A stretch of DNA of 64,000 nt from Bacteroidales bacterium (GCA_029210585.1 JARGFP010000017.1:37256-101255); one strand, 5' to 3'. Counted from the first letter of the stretch, positions 1 to 11,250 are shown. Program-made: numbers and translations. Notes: a model not told the origin generated them from the letters alone.

Positions 1-2
1 CA

Positions 3-284
3 CTTGCAGGATGTACCGGTATGGATGTGGTTTCCATACTACGGAAAATGCGCGTGGAATACGATGCACTTACCATTTCCATCGATGCCGATATGGATGA
101 GGAATTCCCCAAACCTTTTACTTCCATGAAGGTGATTTATAAATTTTCAGGCAAGGATCTGCCCCTGGATAAAATACAGAAGGCCGTGGATCTTTCCAAG
201 GACAGGTATTGCGGGGTTTCAGCCAATTACAAGGCCTCTTTCCCTGTGGCGCATGAGATCAGGCTGAACGGAGAAACTGTCTGA
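3..284 (+). CDS. OsmC family protein, 5' truncated by window edge
   Basis: Frame is open upstream of the listed ATG (LAGCTGMDVVSILRKMR...), a typical OsmC C-terminal half with the conserved GCT motif and DRYCGVS. Confidence 0.85.
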   Translation, partial: LAGCTGMDVVSILRKMRVEYDALTISIDADMDEEFPKPFTSMKVIYKFSGKDLPLDKIQKAVDLSKDRYCGVSANYKASFPVAHEIRLNGETV

Positions 285-287
285 TCC

Positions 288-1307
288 CTAAAATGCTGCG
301 GAAAACTGTTCCAGGAACCGCGCATCATTTTCAAAATACAAACGAAGGTCCTTCACTTCGTACCTGAGCATGGTGATGCGCTCAATGCCCATGCCAAAGG
401 CAAAGCCGGTGTATTTGCGACTGTCGATGTCGGAGTGTTCCAGTACATTGGGATGCACCATGCCGCAACCAAGGATTTCCAGCCAGCCGGTATATTTACA
501 AATATTGCAGCCTTTACCTCCACAAATCCTGCAACTGATATCCATTTCAGCCGATGGTTCCGTGAAGGGGAAAAATGAGGGACGAAACCGTGTTTCTGTC
601 TCACCACCAAACATCTCCTTCGCAAAATACATCAATGTCTGCTTCAGATCTGCAAAGGACACATTTTCATCAATATACAAGCCTTCAACCTGGTGAAATA
701 TACAGTGCGCCCGGGCTGAGATTGCCTCATTCCTGAATACTATTCCGGGAGAGATTGTACGGATGGGAGGCTGGGTGTTTTCCATGACACGTACCTGCAC
801 AGAGGAGGTATGCGTCCGCAGCAACACATCAGGATCCTTTTCAATGAAAAAAGTGTCCTGCATGTCCCTGGCAGGATGTTCTGGCGGAAAATTCAATGCT
901 GAAAATACATGCCAGTCATCTTCTATTTCGGGACCTTCTGAGATATTGTACCCAAGACGGGTAAATATACCAATGATCTGGTTCCGCACAATGGAGATGG
1001 GATGACGCGCACCCACTGGCATAGACTTACCGGGAACCGTCATGTCGGGAATTGCATCCGCACCGGATGAAGCAGACAGTGCAGATTTCATCTCCTCTAC
1101 TTTTCCGGTTACAAATTGCTTCAGGGTATTGATCTGCTGACCGGTCTCTTTTTTCTTATCAGCAGGAACCGACTTAAAATCAGCAAAAAGCGCATTCAGA
1201 TGTCCCTTCTTACCCAGGTACGCTATCCTGAATGCTTCAACGGCTTCAGGACTGTCGGCTTCAAAACGCTTCGCATCTTCCAGCAATTGTCTGATTTTCT
1301 TTTCCAT
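288..1307 (-). CDS. pheS: Phenylalanyl-tRNA synthetase alpha subunit
   Basis: 339 aa; class II aaRS motifs (FRNEAISARAHCIFHQVEGLYID, GFAFGMGIERITMLRY). Confidence 0.97.
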   Translation of the reverse strand: MEKKIRQLLEDAKRFEADSPEAVEAFRIAYLGKKGHLNALFADFKSVPADKKKETGQQINTLKQFVTGKVEEMKSALSASSGADAIPDMTVPGKSMPVGARHPISIVRNQIIGIFTRLGYNISEGPEIEDDWHVFSALNFPPEHPARDMQDTFFIEKDPDVLLRTHTSSVQVRVMENTQPPIRTISPGIVFRNEAISARAHCIFHQVEGLYIDENVSFADLKQTLMYFAKEMFGGETETRFRPSFFPFTEPSAEMDISCRICGGKGCNICKYTGWLEILGCGMVHPNVLEHSDIDSRKYTGFAFGMGIERITMLRYEVKDLRLYFENDARFLEQFSAAF

Positions 1308-1355
1308 GGTGAATGATTATGAGGCGGTAAAGGTAATAAAAATCAACAACAGCCC

Positions 1356-2033
1356 TTATTTGAGACGGATGGAAAAAATGATATCATCCAGCGGACGGGC
1401 ATTGTTGTCGGTGGGCATCACAGCAATGGCATCAACAACATCCAAACCTCTGATGACCTCACCGAAAACGGTATAACCATCATCAAGATGTGGCGTTCCG
1501 CCAATGGTGGTATATGTTTCAATCTCTTCTGGTGTGAAGGGATCATGCACCTCGCGGGTTTGCAGGGTGGCCAGCTGCGCTTCGTTCAGAACCTGTCCCT
1601 GGACGATGTAAAACTGCGATCCGGATGATCTCTTTTCCGGGTTGACAGCATCTCCCTGCCGCGCGGCAGCCAACGCTCCTTTTTTGTGAAAATATTGTTC
1701 ACGTATTTCTGCTTCAATGGTATACCCGGGACCCCCGGTCCCAAGCCGCTGCCCTTTTTCAGCTCCTTTTGAATGGGGATCCCCTCCCTGGATCATGAAA
1801 TTATTGATGACCCGGTGAAACAATTGACCGTCGTAATATCCGTTTTTAATCAGTTTGATCATGTTGTCCCTGTGCAGCGGAGTGTCATCATACAACAACA
1901 ATTCTATATTACCCAGGGAGGTTTCCATCACGATCACTTTTCCGTTGCTGCTTGCTGCTTGCTGCGCTTGAACTGCAGGCAACATTACAGCCAGCAGAAC
2001 ACTTAAAAATAAAATACGTATCATAATTTTCAT
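1356..2033 (-). CDS. Secreted cyclophilin-type peptidyl-prolyl cis-trans isomerase
   Basis: Signal peptide (MKIMIRILFLSVLLAVMLPAVQAQ) then cyclophilin motifs FHRVINNFMIQGGDP, GSQFYIV; start moved in from the ORF-track start. Confidence 0.92.
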   Translation of the reverse strand: MKIMIRILFLSVLLAVMLPAVQAQQAASSNGKVIVMETSLGNIELLLYDDTPLHRDNMIKLIKNGYYDGQLFHRVINNFMIQGGDPHSKGAEKGQRLGTGGPGYTIEAEIREQYFHKKGALAAARQGDAVNPEKRSSGSQFYIVQGQVLNEAQLATLQTREVHDPFTPEEIETYTTIGGTPHLDDGYTVFGEVIRGLDVVDAIAVMPTDNNARPLDDIIFSIRLK

Positions 2034-2102
2034 TGTTTTAGTGGAAGACATTTGCATAACATTCCGTATCTTCAATATGTTTTACAACGAAAGTATAAAA
2101 TT

Positions 2103-2951
2103 ATGGTCATAGCGCTTGCAGGATACAATGGTTTTATTGGTTCGCACATCAGGAAAAGGTTACATGCACACGATTTTATCATGCTTTCAAGAGACGATCT
2201 GTACGGTTCAGCCAGCGCATTGGCACGAAAGATATCAGGAAGTGATGTACTGATCAATACGGCGGGATTCCGCATTACTGCAAGATGGACAAAAAAGAAC
2301 CGGGAGAAAATTCACAGCAGCCGCATCGTTGTCACCCGCCAATTGGTGCAAGCCATTAGCCTCGCAGAACAGAAACCTGCAGTGTTTATGACTGCTTCTG
2401 CAATCGGTATCTACAGGAACCAGATGGAACATACTGAGGACTCCCGGGCATATGCTGATGATTTTCTGGCAAAAGTGGTCCGTGACTGGGAAGCTGCAGC
2501 AGACACTGTTACGGGTGATGTACGGCTGGTAAAAATGCGTTTTGGTATGGTACTGGGTGGCGACGGGGGAGCGTTGCCGAAACTTTTGAGATTGTTTAAA
2601 TGGGGACTGGGAGGTGTGATCGCCTCCGGGAAACAGGTCTACTCGTTCATACATATTGAAGATTTGACCGGTGCAATTGCGCATATCCTGGAACAAAAAG
2701 GGGAAGGAGTATACAATTTTACGGCTCCCGTCCCGGTAACCAGCAAAACGTTTACCAACACTATAGCGAAAAAACTGCACCGGCCTGCAATGATTCCCAG
2801 TCCTGGATTTTTGATGCAAATTGTCATGGGAAAAGCGGCCATCGTGGTGACAAAGGGACAAACTGTTTATCCTAAAAAGCTACTCGATGAAGGATATAAG
2901 TTTACCTTTGCTACCATTGATGAAGCAATAGAAAACCTGGCAGAGCAGTAG
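2103..2951 (+). CDS. TIGR01777-like NAD-dependent epimerase
   Basis: MVIALAGYNGFIGSHIRKR nucleotide-binding start, FMTASAIGIY, RFGMVLGGDGGALPKL. Confidence 0.85.
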   Translation: MVIALAGYNGFIGSHIRKRLHAHDFIMLSRDDLYGSASALARKISGSDVLINTAGFRITARWTKKNREKIHSSRIVVTRQLVQAISLAEQKPAVFMTASAIGIYRNQMEHTEDSRAYADDFLAKVVRDWEAAADTVTGDVRLVKMRFGMVLGGDGGALPKLLRLFKWGLGGVIASGKQVYSFIHIEDLTGAIAHILEQKGEGVYNFTAPVPVTSKTFTNTIAKKLHRPAMIPSPGFLMQIVMGKAAIVVTKGQTVYPKKLLDEGYKFTFATIDEAIENLAEQ

Positions 2952-4439
2952 ATGAACCCGATAAAGCAACTATTTGGTCAAACGGCTGTTTATGGCATGG
3001 GCATCGTTTTACCACGCTTGCTGAACTTTGTCATTCTCACCCCTTTTTACACCAGGAGATTTGATACAGGGGAATATGGCATCATCACGGAATTGTATGC
3101 CTATGTGGTACTATTGCTGATAATTCTGACCTATGGCATGGAAACCGGTTTTTTTAGGTTTGCAAGCAACAGTAACAAAAAGAATACGATCTATACCAGC
3201 ATCCTGCTTTCAGTTTTTTCAACCTCCCTGTTGTTTGTGATCGTGATCCGGATGCTCATGCAACCGCTTTCGGAATGGCTTCAATATGGCGGTAATCCTG
3301 AATATATACTCTGGCTGGCGATCATTGTTGCAGCAGATGCTTTTACAGCGATTCCCTTCGCCAGGATCCGGCTGTACAACAAGGCAAAAAAATATACGCT
3401 GATCAGGATCATTGAGATCTCTGTCAACATTGGTTTGAACCTGTTTTTTATCAAGTATTGCCGGGATAACTACGAATCCGTGGCATGGATCAGTAAGATC
3501 TACGACCCGTCAATAGGAGTGGGGTATGTGCTGATCTCTAACCTGGTATCGTCCCTGTTGAAGATAATCCTGTTGTCTGCAGAGATCTTTGCGTTCCTGA
3601 AAGGAAAATTCGACCTGCAGCTTTTCAGGCAGGTACTGAAATATTCCTATCCGCTGCTTATTGCCGGACTGGCAGGAGCAGTGAATGAAGCGCTCGACCG
3701 TGTCCTGTTGAAACACCTGCTCGATCCGGCATCTGATCCCATGGGACAACTGGGTATCTATGGGGCAAATTACAAGATCGCCGTACTCATGACCCTCTAT
3801 GTACAGGCATTCCGGTACGCAGCAGAACCGTTTTTCTTTTCAAAATCCGGTGAAAAGGACGCCAAAATTCTGTATGCGGATGTAATGAAGTACTACATTA
3901 TCCCGGGTTTGCTGATCTTCCTGGTGGTAAATGTTTACCTTGAATACTTCAAACTATTTATTGGACCGGAATTCAGGGAAGGGGTGCACATTGTCCCAGT
4001 TGTGCTGATGGCCAACCTGTTGATCGGAATCTTTTTCAACCTCTCTATCTGGTACAAACTGGAAGACAAGACGATGATTGGTGCAATGCTCGTTATCACG
4101 GGTGCACTCATTACCATTGTTGTCAATATCACTTTTGTTCCGGGGTTTGGATACATTGCTTCCGCATGGGGACACCTCCTGTGCTATTCCGTGATGATCA
4201 CCCTGTCTTACCTGCTGTCGCGGAAACACTTCCGTATTCCATATGATTTCAGGAGGATATTGATTTATTTTATTACCATTGTGGGGTTCTTTTATGCCGA
4301 CCGGTTGTTAACTTTGCAGGATAGTTCAGTGACAAATGTTCTCAAACCAGTCTGGATCTTAGCCGCATTGGTGATCTTCTATGTTGGAGAGAAGCAGGGA
4401 TTTGTGAAATACACAAAAGCGGTGAATAAAACAGGGTAA
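2952..4439 (+). CDS. Oligosaccharide flippase / MATE-like membrane protein (Wzx-like)
   Basis: 495 aa, about 12-14 hydrophobic segments, N-term [27 protein letters not shown]. Confidence 0.85.
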   Translation: MNPIKQLFGQTAVYGMGIVLPRLLNFVILTPFYTRRFDTGEYGIITELYAYVVLLLIILTYGMETGFFRFASNSNKKNTIYTSILLSVFSTSLLFVIVIRMLMQPLSEWLQYGGNPEYILWLAIIVAADAFTAIPFARIRLYNKAKKYTLIRIIEISVNIGLNLFFIKYCRDNYESVAWISKIYDPSIGVGYVLISNLVSSLLKIILLSAEIFAFLKGKFDLQLFRQVLKYSYPLLIAGLAGAVNEALDRVLLKHLLDPASDPMGQLGIYGANYKIAVLMTLYVQAFRYAAEPFFFSKSGEKDAKILYADVMKYYIIPGLLIFLVVNVYLEYFKLFIGPEFREGVHIVPVVLMANLLIGIFFNLSIWYKLEDKTMIGAMLVITGALITIVVNITFVPGFGYIASAWGHLLCYSVMITLSYLLSRKHFRIPYDFRRILIYFITIVGFFYADRLLTLQDSSVTNVLKPVWILAALVIFYVGEKQGFVKYTKAVNKTG

Positions 4440-4440
4440 T

Positions 4441-4875
4441 ATGAAAATCAAAATTGTAAACAAATCAGGCAACCCCTTGCCTTCCTATTCAACCGAACAT
4501 GCTGCAGGCATTGACCTGCGGGCCGATCTCACGGAAGAGGTCGTCTTGGAGCCGCTGCAAAGAAAACTGGTACCAACAGGCATTTACCTGGAACTGCCTG
4601 TTGGGTATGAGGCGCAGATCAGGCCCAGGAGCGGCATGGCACTAAAACACGGGATATCCGTACTGAACACACCAGGAACCATCGATGCTGATTATCGCGG
4701 TGAAGTTGGCGTAATTGTTGTTAATCTCTCTTCTGAAACTTATGCAATCAGCCCGGGGGAACGAATATGCCAGATGGTGATCAGCAAACATGAAACAGCG
4801 GAATGGGTGGAAGTGGAGGAATTGCAACATACCGATAGGGGAGCAGGAGGTTTTGGACATACAGGAAAAAGATAG
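4441..4875 (+). CDS. dut: dUTP diphosphatase
   Basis: Motifs [40 protein letters not shown]. Confidence 0.97.
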   Translation: MKIKIVNKSGNPLPSYSTEHAAGIDLRADLTEEVVLEPLQRKLVPTGIYLELPVGYEAQIRPRSGMALKHGISVLNTPGTIDADYRGEVGVIVVNLSSETYAISPGERICQMVISKHETAEWVEVEELQHTDRGAGGFGHTGKR

Positions 4876-4891
4876 GAAGGAATTGGAATTT

Positions 4892-6583
4892 ATGATATTC
4901 AGGAAATCAGCATACATGATGCTGCTTATGTTGATTTGGTGGCCAGCACACGCACAATCGGAAAATACCGATTACCAGTATGCGCTCATCGAAGCAGTGA
5001 AGCAGAAAAATCTGGGCAATGTCCCGGGCGCCATTGAACTTTATAAAATGGTGCTGGAAGAAAACAGCAATGTTGCTGTGGCCCACTATGAGCTGGGAAC
5101 CCTCTTCGCCCTTATGGGCAACAGGGAGAAAGCGGCACATCACCTGGAAACTGCGGTAACGATGGATCCCGGCAACAAATGGTATTTTGAAAGCTATGTG
5201 GATGTACTGCTTATGATACAGGACTTCAAATCAGCACAGCACATGCTGAAGGCCCGAATCGGTACTGATAAGGGGAACGTGGATCACCTCTACAAACTGG
5301 CCAATGTTTATTTCCTCGATAACAAATCCCGGAAAGCCATTAAAACACTTGAAAAAATTGAGAGGGAACATGGCCTCTCTGAAAAGATTACTTTGCTGAA
5401 AGCCAATATTTATGAAAAAAGAGGGGATTATAAAAAAGCACTCAGCGAAGTCGAAGCAATCCTGGATCGCTTTCCGGAATCCGTTCAGTTCCATTTGGTG
5501 GCAGCCGAACTGGCCATGAACAGCAACGATGAAGACCTGGCGGCCAGGTATTACCGGAAGGTGTTTGACCTGGACAGCCTGAACATTTATGCCCTTACCA
5601 ACCTGACGGATTATTACAGGGAGAAGAAGGAATACAAAAACAGTTTTTTCTACCTGGACAAATCCTTTCAGAGTGACGAAATCGACTATGACAAAAAGAT
5701 GGCCATTCTGAGTTTCTATCTCTCCGATGAATACTTCTCCAGGAACCATGGAAAGGAACTTGAAAAGCTGCTTGTAACGATGATGAATAAATATCCGGAC
5801 AGGAGGGATGTGCATCTTTTTGCTTCCGACTTCTTTATTAAGAACATGAAGTACAGGGAAGCACTGGATGCATTGCTTCCTCTGCTGAATAAGAAGCAGG
5901 AAAAATATCCGCTTTGGCGACAGGGTATCCTGCTTGCCAATGCCACCGGCAGAATGGAAGACCTGCTGAAGATTACTTCAATGGCCGTGGAAATGTATCC
6001 CGACAGCGCGGAAATGATTTTTTATAAGGGGATTGCAGCGTACGAAAACGAAAAGTATGAGGAAGTAATACTTACATTCAGTGACGAACAGCTGGCCCGG
6101 GTGGACGATCAGGATCTAAACGGCCAGGCAAGAATGCTGCTTGCAGAATCATACAACCAGCTTGAAATGTACGATGTTTCTGACAGTATATTCAGGGAAA
6201 TAATTCGTTCAGATCCCGATAATTATCTGGTAATGAATAATTTTAGTTACTATTTGTCACTGAGGGAAGAATCGCTCGATGAAGCAGAACGGCTCAGCCG
6301 GATTACGATCGAAAAGGAACCACAAAACGGGACCTACCTGGATACCTATGCCTGGATATTGTATAAACGAGGCGAGTACGAGGAGGCGGAAACGTACATC
6401 ATGCAGGCCCTGAAGTGGGGTGGAGAAGGAGACCTCGAGGTAAATCTGCATGCAGCAGAAATCTATAAGTCGCTCGGTAATATTCCCATGGCAAGAGCGT
6501 TTTATCAGAAAGCCCTGGTCCTCGGTGGAGATAAAGAAGAACTGATCAGGAAACTGGAGGCGCTGAATGGCAGGATGGAGTAG
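4892..6583 (+). CDS. Tetratricopeptide repeat protein, exported
   Basis: Signal-like N-terminus MIFRKSAYMMLLMLIWWPAHAQ and many TPR units; start moved in from 4790. Confidence 0.88.
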   Translation: MIFRKSAYMMLLMLIWWPAHAQSENTDYQYALIEAVKQKNLGNVPGAIELYKMVLEENSNVAVAHYELGTLFALMGNREKAAHHLETAVTMDPGNKWYFESYVDVLLMIQDFKSAQHMLKARIGTDKGNVDHLYKLANVYFLDNKSRKAIKTLEKIEREHGLSEKITLLKANIYEKRGDYKKALSEVEAILDRFPESVQFHLVAAELAMNSNDEDLAARYYRKVFDLDSLNIYALTNLTDYYREKKEYKNSFFYLDKSFQSDEIDYDKKMAILSFYLSDEYFSRNHGKELEKLLVTMMNKYPDRRDVHLFASDFFIKNMKYREALDALLPLLNKKQEKYPLWRQGILLANATGRMEDLLKITSMAVEMYPDSAEMIFYKGIAAYENEKYEEVILTFSDEQLARVDDQDLNGQARMLLAESYNQLEMYDVSDSIFREIIRSDPDNYLVMNNFSYYLSLREESLDEAERLSRITIEKEPQNGTYLDTYAWILYKRGEYEEAETYIMQALKWGGEGDLEVNLHAAEIYKSLGNIPMARAFYQKALVLGGDKEELIRKLEALNGRME

Positions 6584-7304
6584 AAATATAGCAATATGTG
6601 GCCTGGTCTGCGGTATGGTCTTTTCCTGTACACCGCTGAAAAGATTGGGAGGCGGAAACAATGTTTCACCCGCGAAACAGGGTACGCTATCTGATTTCTG
6701 CGCCACTGATAAATCATTTAAAACGCTGTATATTAGTGGAATAGACGCAAAAATTATTATTGATAATAAGGAATACGATTCGCGTGTTTCGCTCTACTAC
6801 CTTCCCGATTCGCTTTTTCTGCTGAGCGCGGTAAATAGTGGTTTCGAAATAGTCAGGCTGGGCGTGGCACCAGACAGTACCGTGTATATCAACAGGCTGG
6901 ATAAACTGGCTTACATCATCAGGAGCAAGGATACAGGGTATGCTCCGCCGGTGCTGTTCCGGGACCTGGAAAGATTACTGAACAGGCAGTTGCTCTGTGA
7001 AGGATCTGTGGTGGAAAGCGTAAGCGACAGCCTACTGCTGTTGGACCATTCTGAACAGGATATATCTAAAAAGATTTTTTACAGGCTCCCGGGTCCAAAG
7101 GTATGGAAATTCGAGTTTTTCCAGAAGAAGACAGGTGAGTATGTGGTTGGGGAATTGGACGCAGAGCAAAAAATTATCATATATTCGAATTATATTATGG
7201 ATAACATTACGCTGAAGGCGGAAGGTGGAGATGTTGAATATAACAAAGTACTGGATGTAAACCTGGCTGTAAACAGGAGAAAATACACTATAGTTTATTT
7301 ATAA
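6567..7304 (+). CDS. DUF4292-like lipoprotein
   Basis: Lipobox-like GMVFSC; position between TPR protein and EnvC as in other Bacteroidales. Confidence 0.72.
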   Translation: MAGWSRNIAICGLVCGMVFSCTPLKRLGGGNNVSPAKQGTLSDFCATDKSFKTLYISGIDAKIIIDNKEYDSRVSLYYLPDSLFLLSAVNSGFEIVRLGVAPDSTVYINRLDKLAYIIRSKDTGYAPPVLFRDLERLLNRQLLCEGSVVESVSDSLLLLDHSEQDISKKIFYRLPGPKVWKFEFFQKKTGEYVVGELDAEQKIIIYSNYIMDNITLKAEGGDVEYNKVLDVNLAVNRRKYTIVYL

Positions 7305-8488
7305 TGATGCGGCTTCTTGTATTTATAGCAATATTACTGGGTACGGTAAATATGGCTGCCCAGGATAAGGTTGCGCTGGAAAAGCGAAAGGAATCCACAT
7401 TAAAGGAACTTGAGATCGCCAGGGAACTGCTCGATAAAACAAGGGATAAAAAGCAAAACACCATTCACCGTGTCACCTTGCTGAACAGGGGTATCAACAG
7501 CAGGGAACAGTTGATCAGGAATATCATCCGGGAAATTGACCTCATGGACAAGGGAATTGATGACCTGGAAGATGAAATTCGTAAGCTGGAAAGGGATATC
7601 AGGAAAGGAAAAGAGGAATATGCACATATCCTGTACAGTGTCTTTAAAAACCATACGGATGAGGAAAAAATGATGTACCTGCTGGCAAGCAAGGATATCA
7701 ATGAGTTCTATCAGAGGATTAAATATATGAAATACCTCAAGGATTACAGGGAAAGAAAGGTGGAGGAGCTCGAAAAAATGATGGAGCGGCTTGCAACCAG
7801 GTCGCAGGAACTGATAGAGGCAAGGAACCAACAGGCGGCATTGCTGGAGGAAAAAGAACGGGAAAACAATGAGCTACTGAAGGAAAGAAGCCAGAGAAAC
7901 AGCATGATCCGGCAACTGGCCCGGGACGAACAACGCATCAGGAAAGAGATAGAGAAAAAAGACAGAATACGTAAGGAGCTCGAAGACAGAATACGCAAGA
8001 TTATCGAAGAAGAGACTAGGAAAAATGCAGGTAATACATTGTTGTCCTCCCTGACACCCGAGCAACGGCTTGTGGGGAACAGCTTTTTGCAGAATAAAGG
8101 ACGGCTGCCATGGCCGGTGGAAAGAGGCGTGATTACCACAAAATATGGCCTGGTCGATCATCCTGTGCTTGATGGGGTGAAAATTCCCAGCAATGGGATT
8201 GATATCAGTGCGCCTCCCGGAACAAAAGCCAGGGCCATATTCGATGGAGAGGTTACCGGGGTGTATGCGATACTTGGAGCAAATTATGCAGTGATCATGA
8301 TGCACGGAGAATACATTACCGTTTACCAAAACCTGGTGGATTCCATGGTGAAAGCAGGCGATAAGGTGTCCGCAAAACAGATACTGGGAACGATACATTC
8401 AGACCCTGGAGAAAATATTGCCGTGATGACATTACAGGTGTGGAAATCAAAGGAAATTCTTGATCCGGAGCATTGGCTGTCGAAATAA
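7304..8488 (+). CDS. EnvC-like murein hydrolase activator (coiled coil + degenerate LytM/M23 domain)
   Basis: Long coiled coil then LPWPVERGVITTKYG...GIDISAPPGTKARAIFDGEVTGVY. Confidence 0.9.
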   Translation: MMRLLVFIAILLGTVNMAAQDKVALEKRKESTLKELEIARELLDKTRDKKQNTIHRVTLLNRGINSREQLIRNIIREIDLMDKGIDDLEDEIRKLERDIRKGKEEYAHILYSVFKNHTDEEKMMYLLASKDINEFYQRIKYMKYLKDYRERKVEELEKMMERLATRSQELIEARNQQAALLEEKERENNELLKERSQRNSMIRQLARDEQRIRKEIEKKDRIRKELEDRIRKIIEEETRKNAGNTLLSSLTPEQRLVGNSFLQNKGRLPWPVERGVITTKYGLVDHPVLDGVKIPSNGIDISAPPGTKARAIFDGEVTGVYAILGANYAVIMMHGEYITVYQNLVDSMVKAGDKVSAKQILGTIHSDPGENIAVMTLQVWKSKEILDPEHWLSK

Positions 8489-8540
8489 GATGTAACCTTT
8501 TTATGGCTGTTGTCGTATACGAAAGCTCCATTTATTAGCG

Positions 8541-8936
8541 ATGAGAAAGGATTTCGAAATATCTTCAGCTTCAGAGAATTTACGGATCGTTGAGAAGGTG
8601 ATCGACGATATGTCACTCGAACTGGATTTGACAGACGAAGTGTATGGCAATGTGCTTGTAGCAACCATGGAAGCTACGAATAACGCCATTGTTCACGGGA
8701 ATAAATCGGATCCAAACAAACAGGTACAACTGGAAATTATTAAAAACGAAGAAGTACTGGTGATAAAGATCAAGGACCAGGGAAATGGGTTTGATTATGC
8801 ACATGTACCTGACCCTACAGCACCTGAAAATCTGGAAAAGATCAACGGACGGGGAATCTTTCTGATGAAACGACTTTCTGATGACATCATGTTTTATGAC
8901 GACGGCAGGATTGTAGAACTTAAGTTCAGGGTGTAG
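8541..8936 (+). CDS. ATP-binding protein, RsbW-like anti-sigma/histidine kinase-like ATPase
   Basis: ATMEATNNAIVHGN (N box), IKDQGNGFD, GRGIFLM. Confidence 0.88.
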   Translation: MRKDFEISSASENLRIVEKVIDDMSLELDLTDEVYGNVLVATMEATNNAIVHGNKSDPNKQVQLEIIKNEEVLVIKIKDQGNGFDYAHVPDPTAPENLEKINGRGIFLMKRLSDDIMFYDDGRIVELKFRV

Positions 8937-9376
8937 TGCCTGTTTTCTTTCATTCAGAGACTACCGACTTTTCCCTTGAAAAGCAACACTTGTTGCAGAA
9001 ATGGATTCAAACAATTCTGTCGGAACACAACAAACAAGTCGGTAACCTGAACATCATTTTTACTTCCAATGACTACCTCCTTGAAATTAACAGGAAATAT
9101 TTAAACCACAACTACTTCACAGACGTTATATCCTTTGATGACAGTGATGGAAACGTGATATCCGGTGATATTTTTGTAAGTATCGACCAGGTAAAAATCA
9201 ACAGCATGTTCCATAATGTTGGTTTTATTAACGAACTTTGCCGCGTAATGATCCATGGTGTGTTGCACCTGGTCGGGTTCAATGATGCTAATGCAGCACA
9301 GCAACAGGTCATGAGAGAACTTGAGGATCATGCACTCAATGTTTTAGAAGTGATGGATAATGGAAAAGATATATGA
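8936..9376 (+). CDS. ybeY: Endoribonuclease/rRNA maturation factor YbeY
   Basis: HGVLHLVGFND metal site; GTG start overlapping upstream stop (TAGTG). Confidence 0.94.
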   Translation: MPVFFHSETTDFSLEKQHLLQKWIQTILSEHNKQVGNLNIIFTSNDYLLEINRKYLNHNYFTDVISFDDSDGNVISGDIFVSIDQVKINSMFHNVGFINELCRVMIHGVLHLVGFNDANAAQQQVMRELEDHALNVLEVMDNGKDI

Positions 9377-11234
9377 TGTCATAGTAGTTGGAGGTGGTCA
9401 TGCCGGGTGTGAAGCAGCAGCTGCTGCAGCCAACCTGGGCAGCAGGACATTGCTGATCACCATGGATATGACAAAATTCGCTCAAATGTCCTGCAATCCT
9501 GCCATGGGCGGTATAGCCAAAGGCCAGATCGTGCGTGAAATCGATGCGTTGGGAGGATATTCAGGAATCGTTACCGACCGGTCGATGATTCAGTTCAGGC
9601 TCCTGAACAGGTCAAAAGGTCCGGCAATGTGGAGTCCTAGGGCCCAATGCGACAGGGCGGTCTTTACACTGGAATGGAGAAAGGTGCTGGAGTCTGTCCC
9701 CAACCTGGATTTCTGGCAGGACAAAGTGAACAGGCTGATCATTGAGGATGGTGCAGTGCGGGGCGTGGAAACAACCATGGGTATTCCTTTTCATGCCAAC
9801 GCCGTGATCCTTACCGCGGGTACTTTTATCAACGGACTCATGCACATTGGCGATGTGAAAATGAAAGGAGGAAGAATCGGAGAACCACCATCAGGAGGAA
9901 TCAGTGAACAACTGGCAGAACTTGGTTTCGAGGTGGGAAGAATGAAGACCGGTACACCTGCACGCATCGACGGGAGAAGTATCGATTTTTCCCTGATGGA
10001 CGAACAACCCGGTGACCAGGAAGGAAGGAAATTCAGCTTTCTCGATGATACACAGGATTATTCCGATCACCGCAGCTGTTATATCACCCATACCAACCCG
10101 GACGTTCATAAGGAACTGGAAAAAGGCTTTGCATCCAGTCCTCTTTTCAATGGCTCAATCGATGGCGTAGGACCACGATATTGTCCAAGTATCGAGGATA
10201 AAATTGTAACATTTTCCGAGAAGCAGCAACACCAGCTTTTCCTGGAGCCCGAGGGACGGCATACGGTTGAGTATTATATCAACGGCTTTTCGTCTTCACT
10301 TCCCTGGGATGTGCAGTTCGATGCGTTGAGAAAAGTGAGGGGATTGGAAAATGTAAAAGTGTTCCGTCCAGGGTACGCGATCGAATATGATTATTACCCG
10401 CCAACACAACTGAAGCATACCCTGGAGACAAAGAACCTGGAAAACCTCTATTTTGCAGGCCAGGTAAATGGAACCACCGGGTATGAAGAAGCTGCTGCGC
10501 AAGGGATGATGGCAGGAATCAATGCACACCTGCATCAAATCTTCAGAGACAAGTTTGTCCTGGGCAGGGACCAGGCCTATATCGGGGTTCTGATCGACGA
10601 CCTGGTTACAAAGGGCGTGGATGAACCCTATCGTATGTTCACGTCAAGAGCCGAATACAGGATCCTGTTGCGTCAGGACAATGCAGATGAACGGCTCACC
10701 CCCTTGAGTTACGAGATTGGGCTGGCCGGGAAGGAGAGGATGGAACTGCTTCAGAAAAAAAGAGCAGGGATACAGGCCCTCAAAAAAAGACTTGAATCCA
10801 CCAGTGTCGATCTTGCAGCCATCAATGCTTTCCTTGAAAAATCCGGGACGACACCGCTGAAGGAGAAAACAAAATTCATTAATGTGGCGAAGCGGCCACA
10901 AATTGACTTGCAGCAATTATTGTATACGTTCAATATGGAACCGGATGCGGAATTGTATTCTGACAACCTGCGAAAGGAGATCATGGAAGCTGTCGAGATA
11001 AGTATTAAATACGAAGGATATATTTCCCGTGAAAAACTGATGGCGGAAAAAATAAGCAGGCTGGAGAAGATTAAACTTGGATCCAACCTCGATTACAACC
11101 GTTTCAAAAGCATCTCTACAGAGGCCAGGCAAAAATTATCCAGGTTACGACCGGAGACGATAGGGCAGGCCTCACGCATCTCCGGCGTTTCCCCAAGCGA
11201 TATCAGCGTGCTCCTGGTATATATGGGACGTTAG
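9360..11234 (+). CDS. mnmG: tRNA uridine-5-carboxymethylaminomethyl(34) synthesis enzyme MnmG
   Basis: VIVVGGGHAGCEAAAAAA, SCNPAMGGIAKG, GTPARIDGRSID. Confidence 0.98.
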   Translation: MEKIYDVIVVGGGHAGCEAAAAAANLGSRTLLITMDMTKFAQMSCNPAMGGIAKGQIVREIDALGGYSGIVTDRSMIQFRLLNRSKGPAMWSPRAQCDRAVFTLEWRKVLESVPNLDFWQDKVNRLIIEDGAVRGVETTMGIPFHANAVILTAGTFINGLMHIGDVKMKGGRIGEPPSGGISEQLAELGFEVGRMKTGTPARIDGRSIDFSLMDEQPGDQEGRKFSFLDDTQDYSDHRSCYITHTNPDVHKELEKGFASSPLFNGSIDGVGPRYCPSIEDKIVTFSEKQQHQLFLEPEGRHTVEYYINGFSSSLPWDVQFDALRKVRGLENVKVFRPGYAIEYDYYPPTQLKHTLETKNLENLYFAGQVNGTTGYEEAAAQGMMAGINAHLHQIFRDKFVLGRDQAYIGVLIDDLVTKGVDEPYRMFTSRAEYRILLRQDNADERLTPLSYEIGLAGKERMELLQKKRAGIQALKKRLESTSVDLAAINAFLEKSGTTPLKEKTKFINVAKRPQIDLQQLLYTFNMEPDAELYSDNLRKEIMEAVEISIKYEGYISREKLMAEKISRLEKIKLGSNLDYNRFKSISTEARQKLSRLRPETIGQASRISGVSPSDISVLLVYMGR

Positions 11235-11250
11235 TGTTCCACGTGGAACA
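11235..11250. promoter_or_regulatory. parS: parS site 1 (ParB/Spo0J-type centromere)
   Basis: Perfect 16-bp palindrome TGTTCCACGTGGAACA directly after the mnmG stop. Confidence 0.93.

Noticed and set aside
2235-2861. 208-aa minus-strand ORF opposite the epimerase
   Set aside because: Shadow ORF of a conserved gene with no domain signal
5231-5815. 194-aa minus-strand ORF opposite the TPR protein
   Set aside because: Shadow ORF, composition typical of antisense reading
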